A stretch of 33,843 bases of DNA. It comes from JAWWPG01 sp037719575 (GTDB lineage Bacteria > Actinomycetota > Actinomycetes > Propionibacteriales > Nocardioidaceae). Within the stretch, counting starts at the first letter, position 1. Each line of letters starts with the position of its first letter. This document shows, in pieces, positions 15,674 to 23,426 of this stretch. The notes beneath the pieces are model-generated. The model was not told where the DNA came from. It made no database searches and was given only the letters and a program-made list of their open reading frames with translations. Location: contig JBBJMF010000022.1 of the NCBI GenBank assembly GCA_037719575.1, forward strand, positions 1 through 33,843, given 5' to 3'. A program made the translations under genes and the position numbers.

Positions 15674-16344
15674 CGAATGCCCTTCGGGACGGTGACCCAT
15701 GAGATCACGACGTAGACCAGGTCGAACAGGATGGCCAAGATGATGACGCCTAAGGTGCCTGCCAGCACCTGGCTGAGCGCAGTCGCGCTGCCGATCGAGG
15801 CAAGTCCCGTGAAGATGAGCTCACCCAGCCCAGGGCCGTTGATGTAGGCGCCGATCGCCGCGATGCCGATGAGGATGAGCGTGGACACCCGCATCCCGGT
15901 CACGATCACCGGCCAGGCGAGGGGCAGCTCGATGCGGAGCAACCGTTGTGTCCGGCCCATGCCCATGCCCTGCGCGGACTCTACGATTGCGGGGTCGACC
16001 TCCCGTAGCCCGACAATGGTGTTCCGCACGATGGGGAGCAACCCGTACATGACGAGCCCGACGATGACTGAGCGTTGGCCGAGGCCGAGCCCCGGGATGG
16101 CGATGAACAGGCCGAACAACGCAAGCGAGGGAATGGTCAGGAACGTGCCAGTGACGGCGAGCACCAGGTCTCTCGGCCGGTTGGTTCGGTAGGTTGCCAC
16201 CCCCAAGGCGACCCCGAGCACTGTGGCGAGGACGACAGAGATGAGGACCACGATCGTGTGGTCGACGGCGAGCTGGAGGACGTCGCGCCAGTAGTACTGC
16301 AGATAGGTGTGCAGTTGCGACCACCAGCTGGGCTTACTGTCCAT
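15670..16344 (-). CDS. OpuC-type quaternary-amine ABC transporter permease, first gene of operon
   Basis: A 224-residue permease with the family layout: IPSLALFGLFIAIPGLGLGQ, YGLLPIVRNTIVGLREVDPA, the ATPase-contacting loop ESAQGMGMGRTQRLLRIELP (about 130-150) and GIAAIGAYINGPGLGELIFTGL. The frame is open further upstream, but ATG 16344 is the start: GGAGG lies five bases before it, and upstream residues are not membrane-like. It overlaps the ATPase gene by four bases. As the promoter-proximal gene it is preceded by a 161-base region carrying a GTTGCC-N5-GGCAAC element shared with the catabolic operon. Confidence 0.9.
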   Translation of the reverse strand: MDSKPSWWSQLHTYLQYYWRDVLQLAVDHTIVVLISVVLATVLGVALGVATYRTNRPRDLVLAVTGTFLTIPSLALFGLFIAIPGLGLGQRSVIVGLVMYGLLPIVRNTIVGLREVDPAIVESAQGMGMGRTQRLLRIELPLAWPVIVTGMRVSTLILIGIAAIGAYINGPGLGELIFTGLASIGSATALSQVLAGTLGVIILAILFDLVYVVISWVTVPKGIR

Positions 16345-16438
16345 GCACACCTCCGTGCCCGCAAGGGGCCAGGTCAGCATTCGATGCTGCGGTGAGGCGG
16401 ATGTGGACCCCACTCGTGGCACCGACTCTGGCACGGGT

Positions 16439-16474
16439 GGCAACATGGCACAAGATGGTTGCCTTTTGGGCAAC
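16439..16474. promoter_or_regulatory. Operator-like element 1 (importer side)
   Basis: Three related half-sites: GGCAAC (16439-16444), 13 bases, GTTGCC (16458-16463), 5 bases, GGCAAC (16469-16474). The last two form a perfect six-bp inverted repeat with a five-base spacer. It lies between the IclR gene stop and the importer operon start, 95-130 bases upstream of the first permease codon. The same GTTGCC-N5-GGCAAC core recurs at 17296-17312. I infer it is the binding site of the IclR regulator encoded between the two copies. Confidence 0.65.
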
Positions 16475-16505
16475 GACCCGGGTAAGCGGTTGTCGGCGCC
16501 GGGAC

Positions 16506-17252
16506 TCAGCCATTGTCCGACAAGGCCAGCTCTGCCGAGCGTGCGACGAGCAGGTCGGCAGCCGCGCGCATCGCCCGCGGGCCGAACCGTGCCGCCGGAC
16601 CTTGCACACCGAGCACAGCCAACAGGCAGCCGCCGCGGCCGAGCACCGGGGCGGCGATGGCGTTGAGGTCGTGCTCGCGCTCCCCGACAGCCTGTGCCCA
16701 GCCTCGTTTCCGAGCTCGCGCGACCTCCGCGGCGAGCAGGGCGACGTCGGTGATCGTGCGCGGGGTGAACGCCGGCAGCGGTCCGGCCGGCAGGGATCCC
16801 CGGTGCGCGAGGAACACTTTGCCGGTTGCGGTGGCGTGCGTGACGGCCGGACGACCCACCTGCGCGACGCTCCGCACCGATGCCGGGCTCTGCACGAAGT
16901 CGACGGTGATGGTGGAACTGTCGTCAGGCACCGACAGGGTCGATGTCTCACCGGTGGCCTCGGTGAGCGCCACCAGATGAGGATGTGCCAGTTGACGCAG
17001 GTCGTCGCGCGCGACAGCGGCATTGCCGAGCTCAACAAGGCGCGGGCCCAGCCTGAACCGTCCGCTGTCCGGCATCCGGCGTACCAGCTCGTCCTGAGCG
17101 AGGGTGGCAAGCAGGCGGGAGACCGTGCTCACGTTGATGCCGGTCCGTCTGGAGATCTCGTTGTTGCCGAGGTCGACGGGCGAGTCCGCCAGGGTCCGAA
17201 GAACCGCAACGGCTCGTTCCACCGTGGCCACCGGGCGGTTCCTTGTCGTCAC
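16506..17252 (-). CDS. IclR-family transcriptional regulator
   Basis: A 248-residue regulator. The N-terminal winged helix-turn-helix (about 8-65) reads ATVERAVAVLRTLADSP, then GNNEISRRTGINVSTVSRLL and LVRRMPDSGRFRLGPRL. The C-terminal effector domain (about 75-245) carries TATGKVFLA, RARKRGWAQAVGEREHDLNAIAAPVLG and LAVLGVQGPAARFG, the standard IclR ligand-binding framework. The GTG at 17252 is the start because GGGAGG lies four bases upstream; the longer open frame would run over the divergent promoter and operator. It is transcribed in the same direction as the importer operon behind it and divergently from the FAD-oxidoreductase gene. An operator-like repeat lies on each side, so autoregulation and control of both arms are likely (inference). 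The effector is probably the onium substrate or a demethylated product. Confidence 0.9.
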   Translation of the reverse strand: MTTRNRPVATVERAVAVLRTLADSPVDLGNNEISRRTGINVSTVSRLLATLAQDELVRRMPDSGRFRLGPRLVELGNAAVARDDLRQLAHPHLVALTEATGETSTLSVPDDSSTITVDFVQSPASVRSVAQVGRPAVTHATATGKVFLAHRGSLPAGPLPAFTPRTITDVALLAAEVARARKRGWAQAVGEREHDLNAIAAPVLGRGGCLLAVLGVQGPAARFGPRAMRAAADLLVARSAELALSDNG

Positions 17253-17287
17253 CGAGCCTCCCGTGTTAGATTCTGGAAAGTCATTGT

Positions 17288-17312
17288 GCAACAGCGTTGC
17301 CGACAGGGCAAC
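17288..17312. promoter_or_regulatory. Operator-like element 2 (catabolic side)
   Basis: Half-sites GCAAC (17288-17292), 3 bases, GTTGCC (17296-17301), 5 bases, GGCAAC (17307-17312). The core GTTGCC-N5-GGCAAC equals that at 16458-16474. The flanking half-site spacing is 3 bases instead of 13, a difference of exactly one helical turn, so the outer half-site lies on the same DNA face. The element sits between the IclR start (17252) and the ribosome binding site AGGAG (17313-17317) of the oxidoreductase gene, where a bound protein could block or activate both divergent promoters. Confidence 0.7.
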
Positions 17313-17328
17313 AGGAGCGTCGATTCCC

Positions 17329-18675
17329 ATGTCTCGCGACCCGCAGCCACCGCGACAGGTCAAGTACGTTGTGGTCGGCGCCGGTGTCCATGGTCTCTCC
17401 TCCGCCTGGCACCTGGCCCGTCAACTGCGGGTGCTGGGACTCGGCACCGGCGCCGATGTCGTCGTCCTCGACAAGTCCGGAGTCGGCGCGGGAGCATCCG
17501 GCATCGCCTGCGGGGTGATCCGCAACAACTACTTCCAGCCCGCGATGCGTCGGTTGATGGCTCACTCGGTATCCGTGTGGGAGTCCGACCCGACGGCGTT
17601 CTCCTACCATCCGGTTGGGTACCTGCAGGCGGCGCCTGAGGTCATGCGCGCCGGGGTCGCGCAGATACACGAGGAGCAGCGGGAGATCGGCTATCCCTCA
17701 ACGTTGGTAGAGGGGGAGGCCGCCTGCAACGCCTATCTACGTGGACTGTTCCGCGACTGGCAGGCCCCTGGGATCACCAACGTCCTGCACGAGGATCGAG
17801 GCGGCTACGCTAACAACCGCGCCTCCCTGGCGGGGCTGGAAGCCAAGGCTGCGGCCGAGGGTGTCCACATCTTCAGCGGGGTTTCCGTCAAGGGTTTCGA
17901 CATCCAGAGCGGCGCTGTGCGCGCGGTTCTCACGGATCAGGGCGACATCGTCTGCGAGCAGGTTGTCATCGCCGTTGGGCCGTGGATCAGGGACCTGTGG
18001 GACATGCTCGGCCTTCCTGCCACGGTGGGGGTCCGAGGTGCCGACCAGAGGCAACATATCGACGTTGACATGTGGACGTACCTGCTCCTCCAGGAGGGCA
18101 CCCTCGGCGTCGACCCCGGCCTTTTCACGGACAATCGCGGTGGGCTACCGCCGGTCATTCATGTCGACTCTGACGCTCCGCTGTACGACGACGAGGGAAC
18201 ACTGGTCACGGACGAGATGTGGGGCATCTACTACAAGCCCGACTTCTCCTTCGGTGGAGTGCAGGGGGGCGCTATGCCGGCGAGGGTGGAAAAGCCGGCC
18301 GCCACGGTGGCAGTGGATCCCTACGGCCCGGCCAGCCCGGAGTTCACCGTGTCCGCAGACTTCGCCCGAATGTGGACGGCAGCGCTGGCGCACTGTCATC
18401 AGCGTTTCGAGGGCACCCGCCACCTGTACAAGGACGAGCGGTCCGGCGGACTCGGGTGCTTCACGCCTGACAGCTTCCCGGTCTTCGACCGCTTCCGACA
18501 GAACGCCTATGTGATCGCCGACTCCAACCACGGCTACAAGATGATCGGCGTCGGGGAGCTCGTCGCGAAGGAGCTGCTCGGCGAGCCCCAGGACCTGCTT
18601 GCACCCTTCCGGTTCGCCCGCTATGAGCGTGGCGACCTGCATCCCACCAGCAACTCGCCGTTCCCGTGGAGCTGA
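17329..18675 (+). CDS. FAD-dependent oxidoreductase, DAO/dimethylglycine-dehydrogenase-like
   Basis: A 448-residue flavoenzyme of the D-amino-acid oxidase family, expected to oxidise an N-methyl amine in the cytoplasm. The FAD-binding motif is VVVGAGVHGLSSAWHLA (about 14-30), followed by GVGAGASGIACGVIRNNYFQ and, near the C-terminus, DSNHGYKMIGVG. The middle carries an extra stretch of about 60 residues (LLLQEGTLGVDP to EKPAAT) not found in short sarcosine oxidases. ATG 17329 follows AGGAG by 11 bases. The next gene, 24 bases downstream, encodes a GcvT-fold methyltransferase; in Arthrobacter dimethylglycine oxidase the same two folds are fused. The pair may therefore be a split dimethylglycine oxidase or dehydrogenase, though the substrate remains inference. 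Confidence 0.85.
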   Translation: MSRDPQPPRQVKYVVVGAGVHGLSSAWHLARQLRVLGLGTGADVVVLDKSGVGAGASGIACGVIRNNYFQPAMRRLMAHSVSVWESDPTAFSYHPVGYLQAAPEVMRAGVAQIHEEQREIGYPSTLVEGEAACNAYLRGLFRDWQAPGITNVLHEDRGGYANNRASLAGLEAKAAAEGVHIFSGVSVKGFDIQSGAVRAVLTDQGDIVCEQVVIAVGPWIRDLWDMLGLPATVGVRGADQRQHIDVDMWTYLLLQEGTLGVDPGLFTDNRGGLPPVIHVDSDAPLYDDEGTLVTDEMWGIYYKPDFSFGGVQGGAMPARVEKPAATVAVDPYGPASPEFTVSADFARMWTAALAHCHQRFEGTRHLYKDERSGGLGCFTPDSFPVFDRFRQNAYVIADSNHGYKMIGVGELVAKELLGEPQDLLAPFRFARYERGDLHPTSNSPFPWS

Positions 18676-18699
18676 CCGACATCATCGAAAGGACACCTC

Positions 18700-19905
18700 G
18701 TGCGCATCCCCTATGACGTGCCGAAGATTCACATGTACACCCGGATCCGCAAGTCGCCGTACTTCTACGCGTCTGCCCGGCACGGAGTGCAGTCCTACAC
18801 GGTCTGCAACCGCATGTACCACCCGAGGCACTATGACGATCCCATCGCTGAGTACTGGAAGCTGGTGCGGGACGTCACGATGTGGGATGTCGGCGTCGAG
18901 CGGCAGGTCGAGATCGCCGGCCCGGACGCCTTCCAGCTGGCCAACATGCTGACGCCCCGAGACCTCAACAAGTGCAAGGTCGGCCAGTGCAAGTTCTTGC
19001 TGAACACCGACGTCGACGGTGGCGTCATCAACAACCCGGTGCTGTTGAGGCCGGCCGAGGACTGCTTCTGGTTCTCCGTTGCCGACGGAGACGTGTTGCT
19101 CTGGGCCAAGGGTGTCGCGAGCCAGCTCGACCTGGATGTGCGGGTGAGTGAGCCCGACGTGGCGCCGGTCCAGATCCAGGGACCGAAGTCGCAGGCCCTG
19201 ATGCGCGACCTCTTCGGTGAGCGCATCATGGACATGAAGTACTACTGGATGGACGAGTTCGAGCTCAACGGGATGGATGTGGTCGTCGGACGCACCGGCT
19301 ACACCGGCGAGATCGGCTACGAGATCTATCTTCGCAATGCCAGCCGGGACGCGACCAAGCTGTGGGACACCATTCTCGAAGCGGGACAGCCGCATGACCT
19401 CGCGGTGATCGGTCCTTGTCAGATTCGTCGGGTGGAGGCCGGGATCTACAGCTACGGCTCGGAAATTGCTCTCGACAACAACGTCTTCAGCGACTACCAG
19501 TTCCTGAACCCGTATGAGCTCGGGCTCGAATGGACGGTCGATCTCGACAGCGCCGATGACTTCATCGGCAAGAGGGCACTGACCCGGATCGCCGAGCAGG
19601 GCGTGAGCCGCAAGATCGTGGGAGTCGAGCTTGGCGGCGACCCGCTGATCGGCTACTTGGACGACTACCTGCCCGTCACCGACGGCGACAACCAGATCGG
19701 CCAGGTGTCCTCGGCATTCTGGTCACCTCGACTCGAGCGGAACATCGGCTTCGCCCTGGTGCCGACAGAGCAGAGCCAGCTCGGCACCAAGCTGGCCGTC
19801 CGAACGGCGGCGAGGGGCACTATCGACGCCACGGTGGTCGAGAAGCCTTTCGTCGACCCTCGCAAGGAGACACCGAAGGGTGACGGGGGGTCAGTGCAGA
19901 GCTGA
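18700..19905 (+). CDS. GcvT-family aminomethyltransferase, DmdA-like
   Basis: A 401-residue THF-dependent methyl or methylene transferase. Against the DMSP demethylase DmdA as I recall it, the N-terminal 180 residues match in order: WDVGVERQVEIAGPDA, LTPRDLNK, NNPVLL, FSVADGDVLLWAKG and EPDVAPVQIQGPKS. However, the later segment TGYTGEIGYEIYL (about 198-210) is the ordinary GcvT form, not the GWSKQGG form of true DmdA. A GcvT C-terminal barrel follows (about 310-385). It is therefore a DmdA relative of uncertain substrate. It could accept methylene from the neighbouring FAD enzyme, or take a methyl from an onium substrate to give 5-methyl-THF, which the MetF-like enzyme could oxidise. GTG start, preceded by AAAGGA. 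Confidence 0.85.
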   Translation: MRIPYDVPKIHMYTRIRKSPYFYASARHGVQSYTVCNRMYHPRHYDDPIAEYWKLVRDVTMWDVGVERQVEIAGPDAFQLANMLTPRDLNKCKVGQCKFLLNTDVDGGVINNPVLLRPAEDCFWFSVADGDVLLWAKGVASQLDLDVRVSEPDVAPVQIQGPKSQALMRDLFGERIMDMKYYWMDEFELNGMDVVVGRTGYTGEIGYEIYLRNASRDATKLWDTILEAGQPHDLAVIGPCQIRRVEAGIYSYGSEIALDNNVFSDYQFLNPYELGLEWTVDLDSADDFIGKRALTRIAEQGVSRKIVGVELGGDPLIGYLDDYLPVTDGDNQIGQVSSAFWSPRLERNIGFALVPTEQSQLGTKLAVRTAARGTIDATVVEKPFVDPRKETPKGDGGSVQS

Positions 19906-20963
19906 TGACTCCAGATGTCGACCGTCGTGGCCAGGGACTGCGCGAAAGGCTCGAGCTGGGCACCGTGATCTGCGCCGAGGGATATGTGTTCGAGCTGGAG
20001 CGGCGTGGGTACCTGCAAGCCGGACCCTATGTACCCGAGGTCGTGCTTGACCATCCCGAACAGGTGAAGGCCCTGCACGAACAGTTCGTCCATGCCGGGT
20101 CCGACGTCGTGGAGGCGCTGACCTACTACGCCCATCGGGAGAAGCTGCGGACGGTGGGCAAGGACGGCTTGCTCGAAGCACTGAACCGACATGCGCTCGA
20201 GCTCGCCCGCGAGGTGTCGGCAGACACCGGCACGCTGTTCGCCGGGAACGTCTGCAACACCAACCTCTACGACCCGTCCGACACCACGACGCACGTGCTG
20301 GTCCGTGCCATGTTCGAGGAGCAGGTGGGATGGGCGGCGGAGGCCGGAGTCGACTTCGTCATCGGCGAGACGTTTCGTTACGGCGAGGAAGCATTGCTCG
20401 CGCTCGACGTGATCCGAGAGGCTGGTCTGTCCGCGGTGATCACGCTCGCGGTGGGCCGGGAGCCCGAGACGCGGGAGGGGTGGGCCCTACCTGACGCGTG
20501 CATGCGGCTGGCATCGGAGGGCGCCGACGTCGTCGGGCTGAACTGCATCCGCGGCCCCTCGACCATGCTGCCGCTGCTGGCCGGAATAACCGCCGCGGTC
20601 GACGTACCCGTCGCGGCCCTGCCCGTCCCCTATCGCACCCACGCCGACCAGCCCACATTCCAGTCCTTGAACGAGAGCGACACATCGCTCTTGCCTGACG
20701 GTAGGGCGTTCCCGACCGCGCTCGATCCCTTCACGTGCAACAGGTACGAGATCGCCGCCTTCGCCAGAGAGGCACACGCCCTCGGGGTTCGTTATCTCGG
20801 CCTCTGCTGTGGTGCAGCCCCCCACCACGTCCGGAGCATGGCGGAGGCGCTCGGCCGGACCCCACCGGCAGGTCGCTACTCCCCGGACATGTCCAAGCAC
20901 GCCTTCCTCGGCGGGGACCCGGTGCTGGCGAGCCACAACCGTGCCTATGCCGAGCATCTCTAG
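19905..20963 (+). CDS. Betaine-homocysteine S-methyltransferase homologue
   Basis: A 352-residue zinc-dependent methyltransferase of the Pfam S-methyl_trans family, close to betaine-homocysteine methyltransferase. Seen: FELERRGYLQAGPYVPEVVL (about 29-48), GSDVVEALTYYA, the zinc ligands C214 in GLNC and C301-C302 in YLGLCCG, and the trailing PHHVRSMAEALG. In the family the reaction moves a methyl from glycine betaine to homocysteine, giving dimethylglycine and methionine. Compared with the human enzyme as I recall it, the active-site Trp of AGPW is Tyr here, and the acidic-Tyr pair becomes Glu-Thr, so another onium donor (for example DMSP or S-methylmethionine) remains possible. Its ATG overlaps the preceding stop by one base (TGATG). 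No cobalamin or folate domain is present. Confidence 0.88.
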   Translation: MTPDVDRRGQGLRERLELGTVICAEGYVFELERRGYLQAGPYVPEVVLDHPEQVKALHEQFVHAGSDVVEALTYYAHREKLRTVGKDGLLEALNRHALELAREVSADTGTLFAGNVCNTNLYDPSDTTTHVLVRAMFEEQVGWAAEAGVDFVIGETFRYGEEALLALDVIREAGLSAVITLAVGREPETREGWALPDACMRLASEGADVVGLNCIRGPSTMLPLLAGITAAVDVPVAALPVPYRTHADQPTFQSLNESDTSLLPDGRAFPTALDPFTCNRYEIAAFAREAHALGVRYLGLCCGAAPHHVRSMAEALGRTPPAGRYSPDMSKHAFLGGDPVLASHNRAYAEHL

Positions 20964-20968
20964 GCGAC

Positions 20969-21886
20969 ATGACCGACTCACTGACCGCGTCAGACAGCGT
21001 GGCGCCTGAGCCTCCCGCAGGTGTCCGCGCCCGGCAGATCGCCGCGCTCAGCCGTCCGCGCTACGAGGTCCTGCCGCTTCCGGGAACTGCGGATGTGGTG
21101 GAGGAGCACGTCCCCGTGGACCTCGCCGTCACGGTGACGGCAACACCTCGGCGGGGGATGGAGCCCACCGTGGCTCTGGCCGAGGGGCTGGCGATGCGCG
21201 GGTACGCCGCAGTGCCCCACGTGGCGGCGCGCCTGGTGCGCGACGAGGCCCACCTGGTCGACATTCTTCAACGTCTCCACGAGGCGCGGATCACAGACGT
21301 CTTCGTGATCGCCGGCGACGGGGCACAACCCGTGGGAGACTTCTGCGACTCCCTCGGCCTGCTCACCGCCATGCACCGGCTGCGGCGCTCCGGGGCAACG
21401 AGCGGGCTCGAAAGGATCGGGGTCGCCGGGTACCCGGAGGGTCACCCGCTGATCGGTGACGAGCGCTTGCGGCGGGCGCTGCTCGACAAGCAGCCGCTGG
21501 CGACGTACGTCGTGAGCCAGATGTGTTTCGAAGCTCGAACCGTCCTGGGGTGGGCCGCCCAGGCTCGCGCGACGGGTGTGCGCCTCGACCTGCACGCCGG
21601 CGTCCCCGGCGTCGTGGACCATCACAAGCTGCTCCGTGTTGCCGGCCGGATCGGGGTAGGCGAGTCAACGCGGTTCCTTCGCAGGCATCGCCATGGGTTC
21701 GTGCGGCTGCTGCGGCCCGGGGGCTACCGACCCGACCGTCTGGTGGCGCAGCTGACGAGAGAGACGCCCGATCCTGGAGGCGGCATCGCCGGGCTGCACA
21801 TCTATACGTTGGGCGACATCGCCGCCACCGAGCGCTGGCGTCGCCGAACCCTGGAACGGCTGACCAGGGGAGCGGCAGATGGCTGA
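20969..21886 (+). CDS. Methylenetetrahydrofolate reductase-like flavoprotein
   Basis: A 305-residue MetF-family TIM-barrel protein. The N-terminal RYEVLPLPGTADVVEEHVP carries the catalytic-type Glu, and DVFVIAGDGAQPVGDF (about 110-125) corresponds to the flavin-contacting GD segment. IAGLHIYTLGD near the C-terminus is the usual end of the barrel. MetF normally reduces 5,10-methylene-THF to 5-methyl-THF for methionine synthesis. In this catabolic cluster the reverse direction, oxidation of methyl-THF from demethylation, is equally plausible (inference). It starts five bases after the methyltransferase stop with a weak ribosome binding site and overlaps soxB by eight bases. It is a divergent member, so a bona fide housekeeping metF probably exists elsewhere. 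Confidence 0.82.
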   Translation: MTDSLTASDSVAPEPPAGVRARQIAALSRPRYEVLPLPGTADVVEEHVPVDLAVTVTATPRRGMEPTVALAEGLAMRGYAAVPHVAARLVRDEAHLVDILQRLHEARITDVFVIAGDGAQPVGDFCDSLGLLTAMHRLRRSGATSGLERIGVAGYPEGHPLIGDERLRRALLDKQPLATYVVSQMCFEARTVLGWAAQARATGVRLDLHAGVPGVVDHHKLLRVAGRIGVGESTRFLRRHRHGFVRLLRPGGYRPDRLVAQLTRETPDPGGGIAGLHIYTLGDIAATERWRRRTLERLTRGAADG

Positions 21887-23147
21887 ACGAGTCGGCCGCC
21901 GCCGCGGCTACTCGGCGCTCGCCCTGCTCCGGCACGGGATCCGCGGTGACGACTGGCCGCTCGCCTGGGGAACACACGATCTCGAACGCGGCTACCAGGT
22001 CGTCATCATCGGCGGTGGCGTGCATGGCCTCGCCACCGCCTACTACCTCGCCCGCGAGCACGGCATCACCGACGTGGCCGTCTTGGAACGGGCCTACATC
22101 GGCGGCGGGGGATCGGGGCGTAACACGGCCATCCTCAGGTCCAACTACCTCACTCCCGAAGGGGTGGGCTTCTACGACCGATCCCTCACTCTCTATGCGT
22201 CGCTAGCCGCTGACCTCAACTTCAATGTGATGTTCTCCCGGCGCGGGCATCTCACACTTGCCCACACCGACGCGTCGCTTCGGACCATGAGATGGCGAGC
22301 GGAGGTGAACAAGATCAGCGGTGTCGACTCCGAGGTCATCGGACCCGAGGAGGTGAAAGGACTGGTGCCCCACATGGACACCTCCAACGCGGCCCGCTAC
22401 CCGATCCTGGGCGCCCTCTACCACCCGCCAGGCGGCATCATCCGTCACGACGCGGTCGTGTGGGGCTACGCGCGGGCCGCGGACAGCCTCGGCGTACACA
22501 TCCACCAGGACACGGCGGTGACGGGGATCGACGTATCCCGTGGACGGGTGACCGGCGTGCAGACAACCAGCGGCCACATCGCCACCCCGATCGTGGTCAA
22601 CTGCACCGCGGGCTGGTCGACCCTGGTCTCGGACCTGGCGGGCGTTCGGATACCGGTCCAGACGTTCCCACTCCAGGCCGCCGTGACGGAGCCGGTCAAA
22701 CCGTTCCTACACACGGTCGTGGTGTCCGGAACCCTGCACGTCTACGTCAGCCAGACCGACCGTGGCGAGCTGGTGTTCGGCGCGAGCGTTGACCCCTTCG
22801 CCTCCTACTCCACCCGAGGGTCGCTGGAGTTCGTCGAGGGCCTGGCCAGCCACGTGCTGGAGCTGATGCCGTCGCTCGACAAGCTGCGGGTTCTGCGCCA
22901 GTGGGCGGGGCTGTGCGACATGACGCCGGACTTCGCGCCGATCATGGGGTTCACCGACGTTGAGGGTTTCCTTGTCGACGTCGGATGGGGCACCTACGGG
23001 TTCAAGGCCGGCCCGGTGGCAGGGGAGGCGATGGCGTCATGTGTGGCCAGTGGGACGACGCCGGACCTGATCTCGTCGTTCGGGTTGTCCCGGTTCGCGC
23101 AGGGGCGTCTCGTCGGCGAAAAGGGCGCCGCGGCGGTCGGGCACTAG
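21879..23147 (+). CDS. soxB: Sarcosine oxidase beta subunit
   Basis: A 422-residue flavin subunit of heterotetrameric sarcosine oxidase, which oxidises sarcosine with oxygen to glycine and hydrogen peroxide and passes the methyl as methylene to THF in the alpha subunit. It shows FAD motif VVIIGGGVHGLATAYYLA (41-58), GGGGSGRNTAILRSNYL, SRRGHLTLAHTD, and GGIIRHDAVVWGYAR. H190 in the last motif aligns, from memory, with the histidine that carries FMN covalently in the Corynebacterium enzyme. The C-terminal GWGTYGFKAGPVAG and GRLVGEKGAAAVGH are SoxB hallmarks. The eight-base overlap with the preceding gene supports one transcript. The reference family also contains oxidases of other N-methyl amino acids. 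Confidence 0.93.
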   Translation: MAERVGRRRGYSALALLRHGIRGDDWPLAWGTHDLERGYQVVIIGGGVHGLATAYYLAREHGITDVAVLERAYIGGGGSGRNTAILRSNYLTPEGVGFYDRSLTLYASLAADLNFNVMFSRRGHLTLAHTDASLRTMRWRAEVNKISGVDSEVIGPEEVKGLVPHMDTSNAARYPILGALYHPPGGIIRHDAVVWGYARAADSLGVHIHQDTAVTGIDVSRGRVTGVQTTSGHIATPIVVNCTAGWSTLVSDLAGVRIPVQTFPLQAAVTEPVKPFLHTVVVSGTLHVYVSQTDRGELVFGASVDPFASYSTRGSLEFVEGLASHVLELMPSLDKLRVLRQWAGLCDMTPDFAPIMGFTDVEGFLVDVGWGTYGFKAGPVAGEAMASCVASGTTPDLISSFGLSRFAQGRLVGEKGAAAVGH

Positions 23148-23156
23148 GGAAGGCCG

Positions 23157-23426
23157 ATGATCATTCTTCCGTGCCCCTGGTGTGGCGCGCGTGACAGCGA
23201 GGAGTTCGGGTACGTCGGCGAGCTCAGCGCCCGCCCGGATCCGGGATCGACAACACCCGAGCAGTGGCGGGCCTATCTCTACCTACGAACCAACAGCGCC
23301 GGGTGGACCTCAGAGCGGTGGTATCACCGGATGGGCTGCCGCCGCTTCCTGACCGTGGAGCGCAACACGACCACCAACGAGGTCCGATCCATGCGTGACG
23401 CCGGCAGGGTGGCGAAGGACCGATGA
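23157..23426 (+). CDS. soxD: Sarcosine oxidase delta subunit
   Basis: An 89-residue zinc-binding subunit of the sarcosine oxidase complex. The likely zinc ligands are all present: C6 and C9 in CPWCG, H57 in RWYHRMG and C61 in GCRRF. The rest (EQWRAYLYLRTNSAGW, ERNTTTNEV) follows the family. GGGAAGG lies just upstream of ATG 23157, and the last codons overlap soxA (ATGA). It has no activity of its own and stabilises the assembly of the large subunits. Confidence 0.93.
   Translation: MIILPCPWCGARDSEEFGYVGELSARPDPGSTTPEQWRAYLYLRTNSAGWTSERWYHRMGCRRFLTVERNTTTNEVRSMRDAGRVAKDR

Noticed and set aside
18700..19905. Calling this gene a true DMSP demethylase (dmdA)
   Set aside because: The N-terminal blocks match, but the diagnostic GWSKQGG region is replaced by the common GcvT form YTGEIGY, and the neighbours point to nitrogen methyl compounds.
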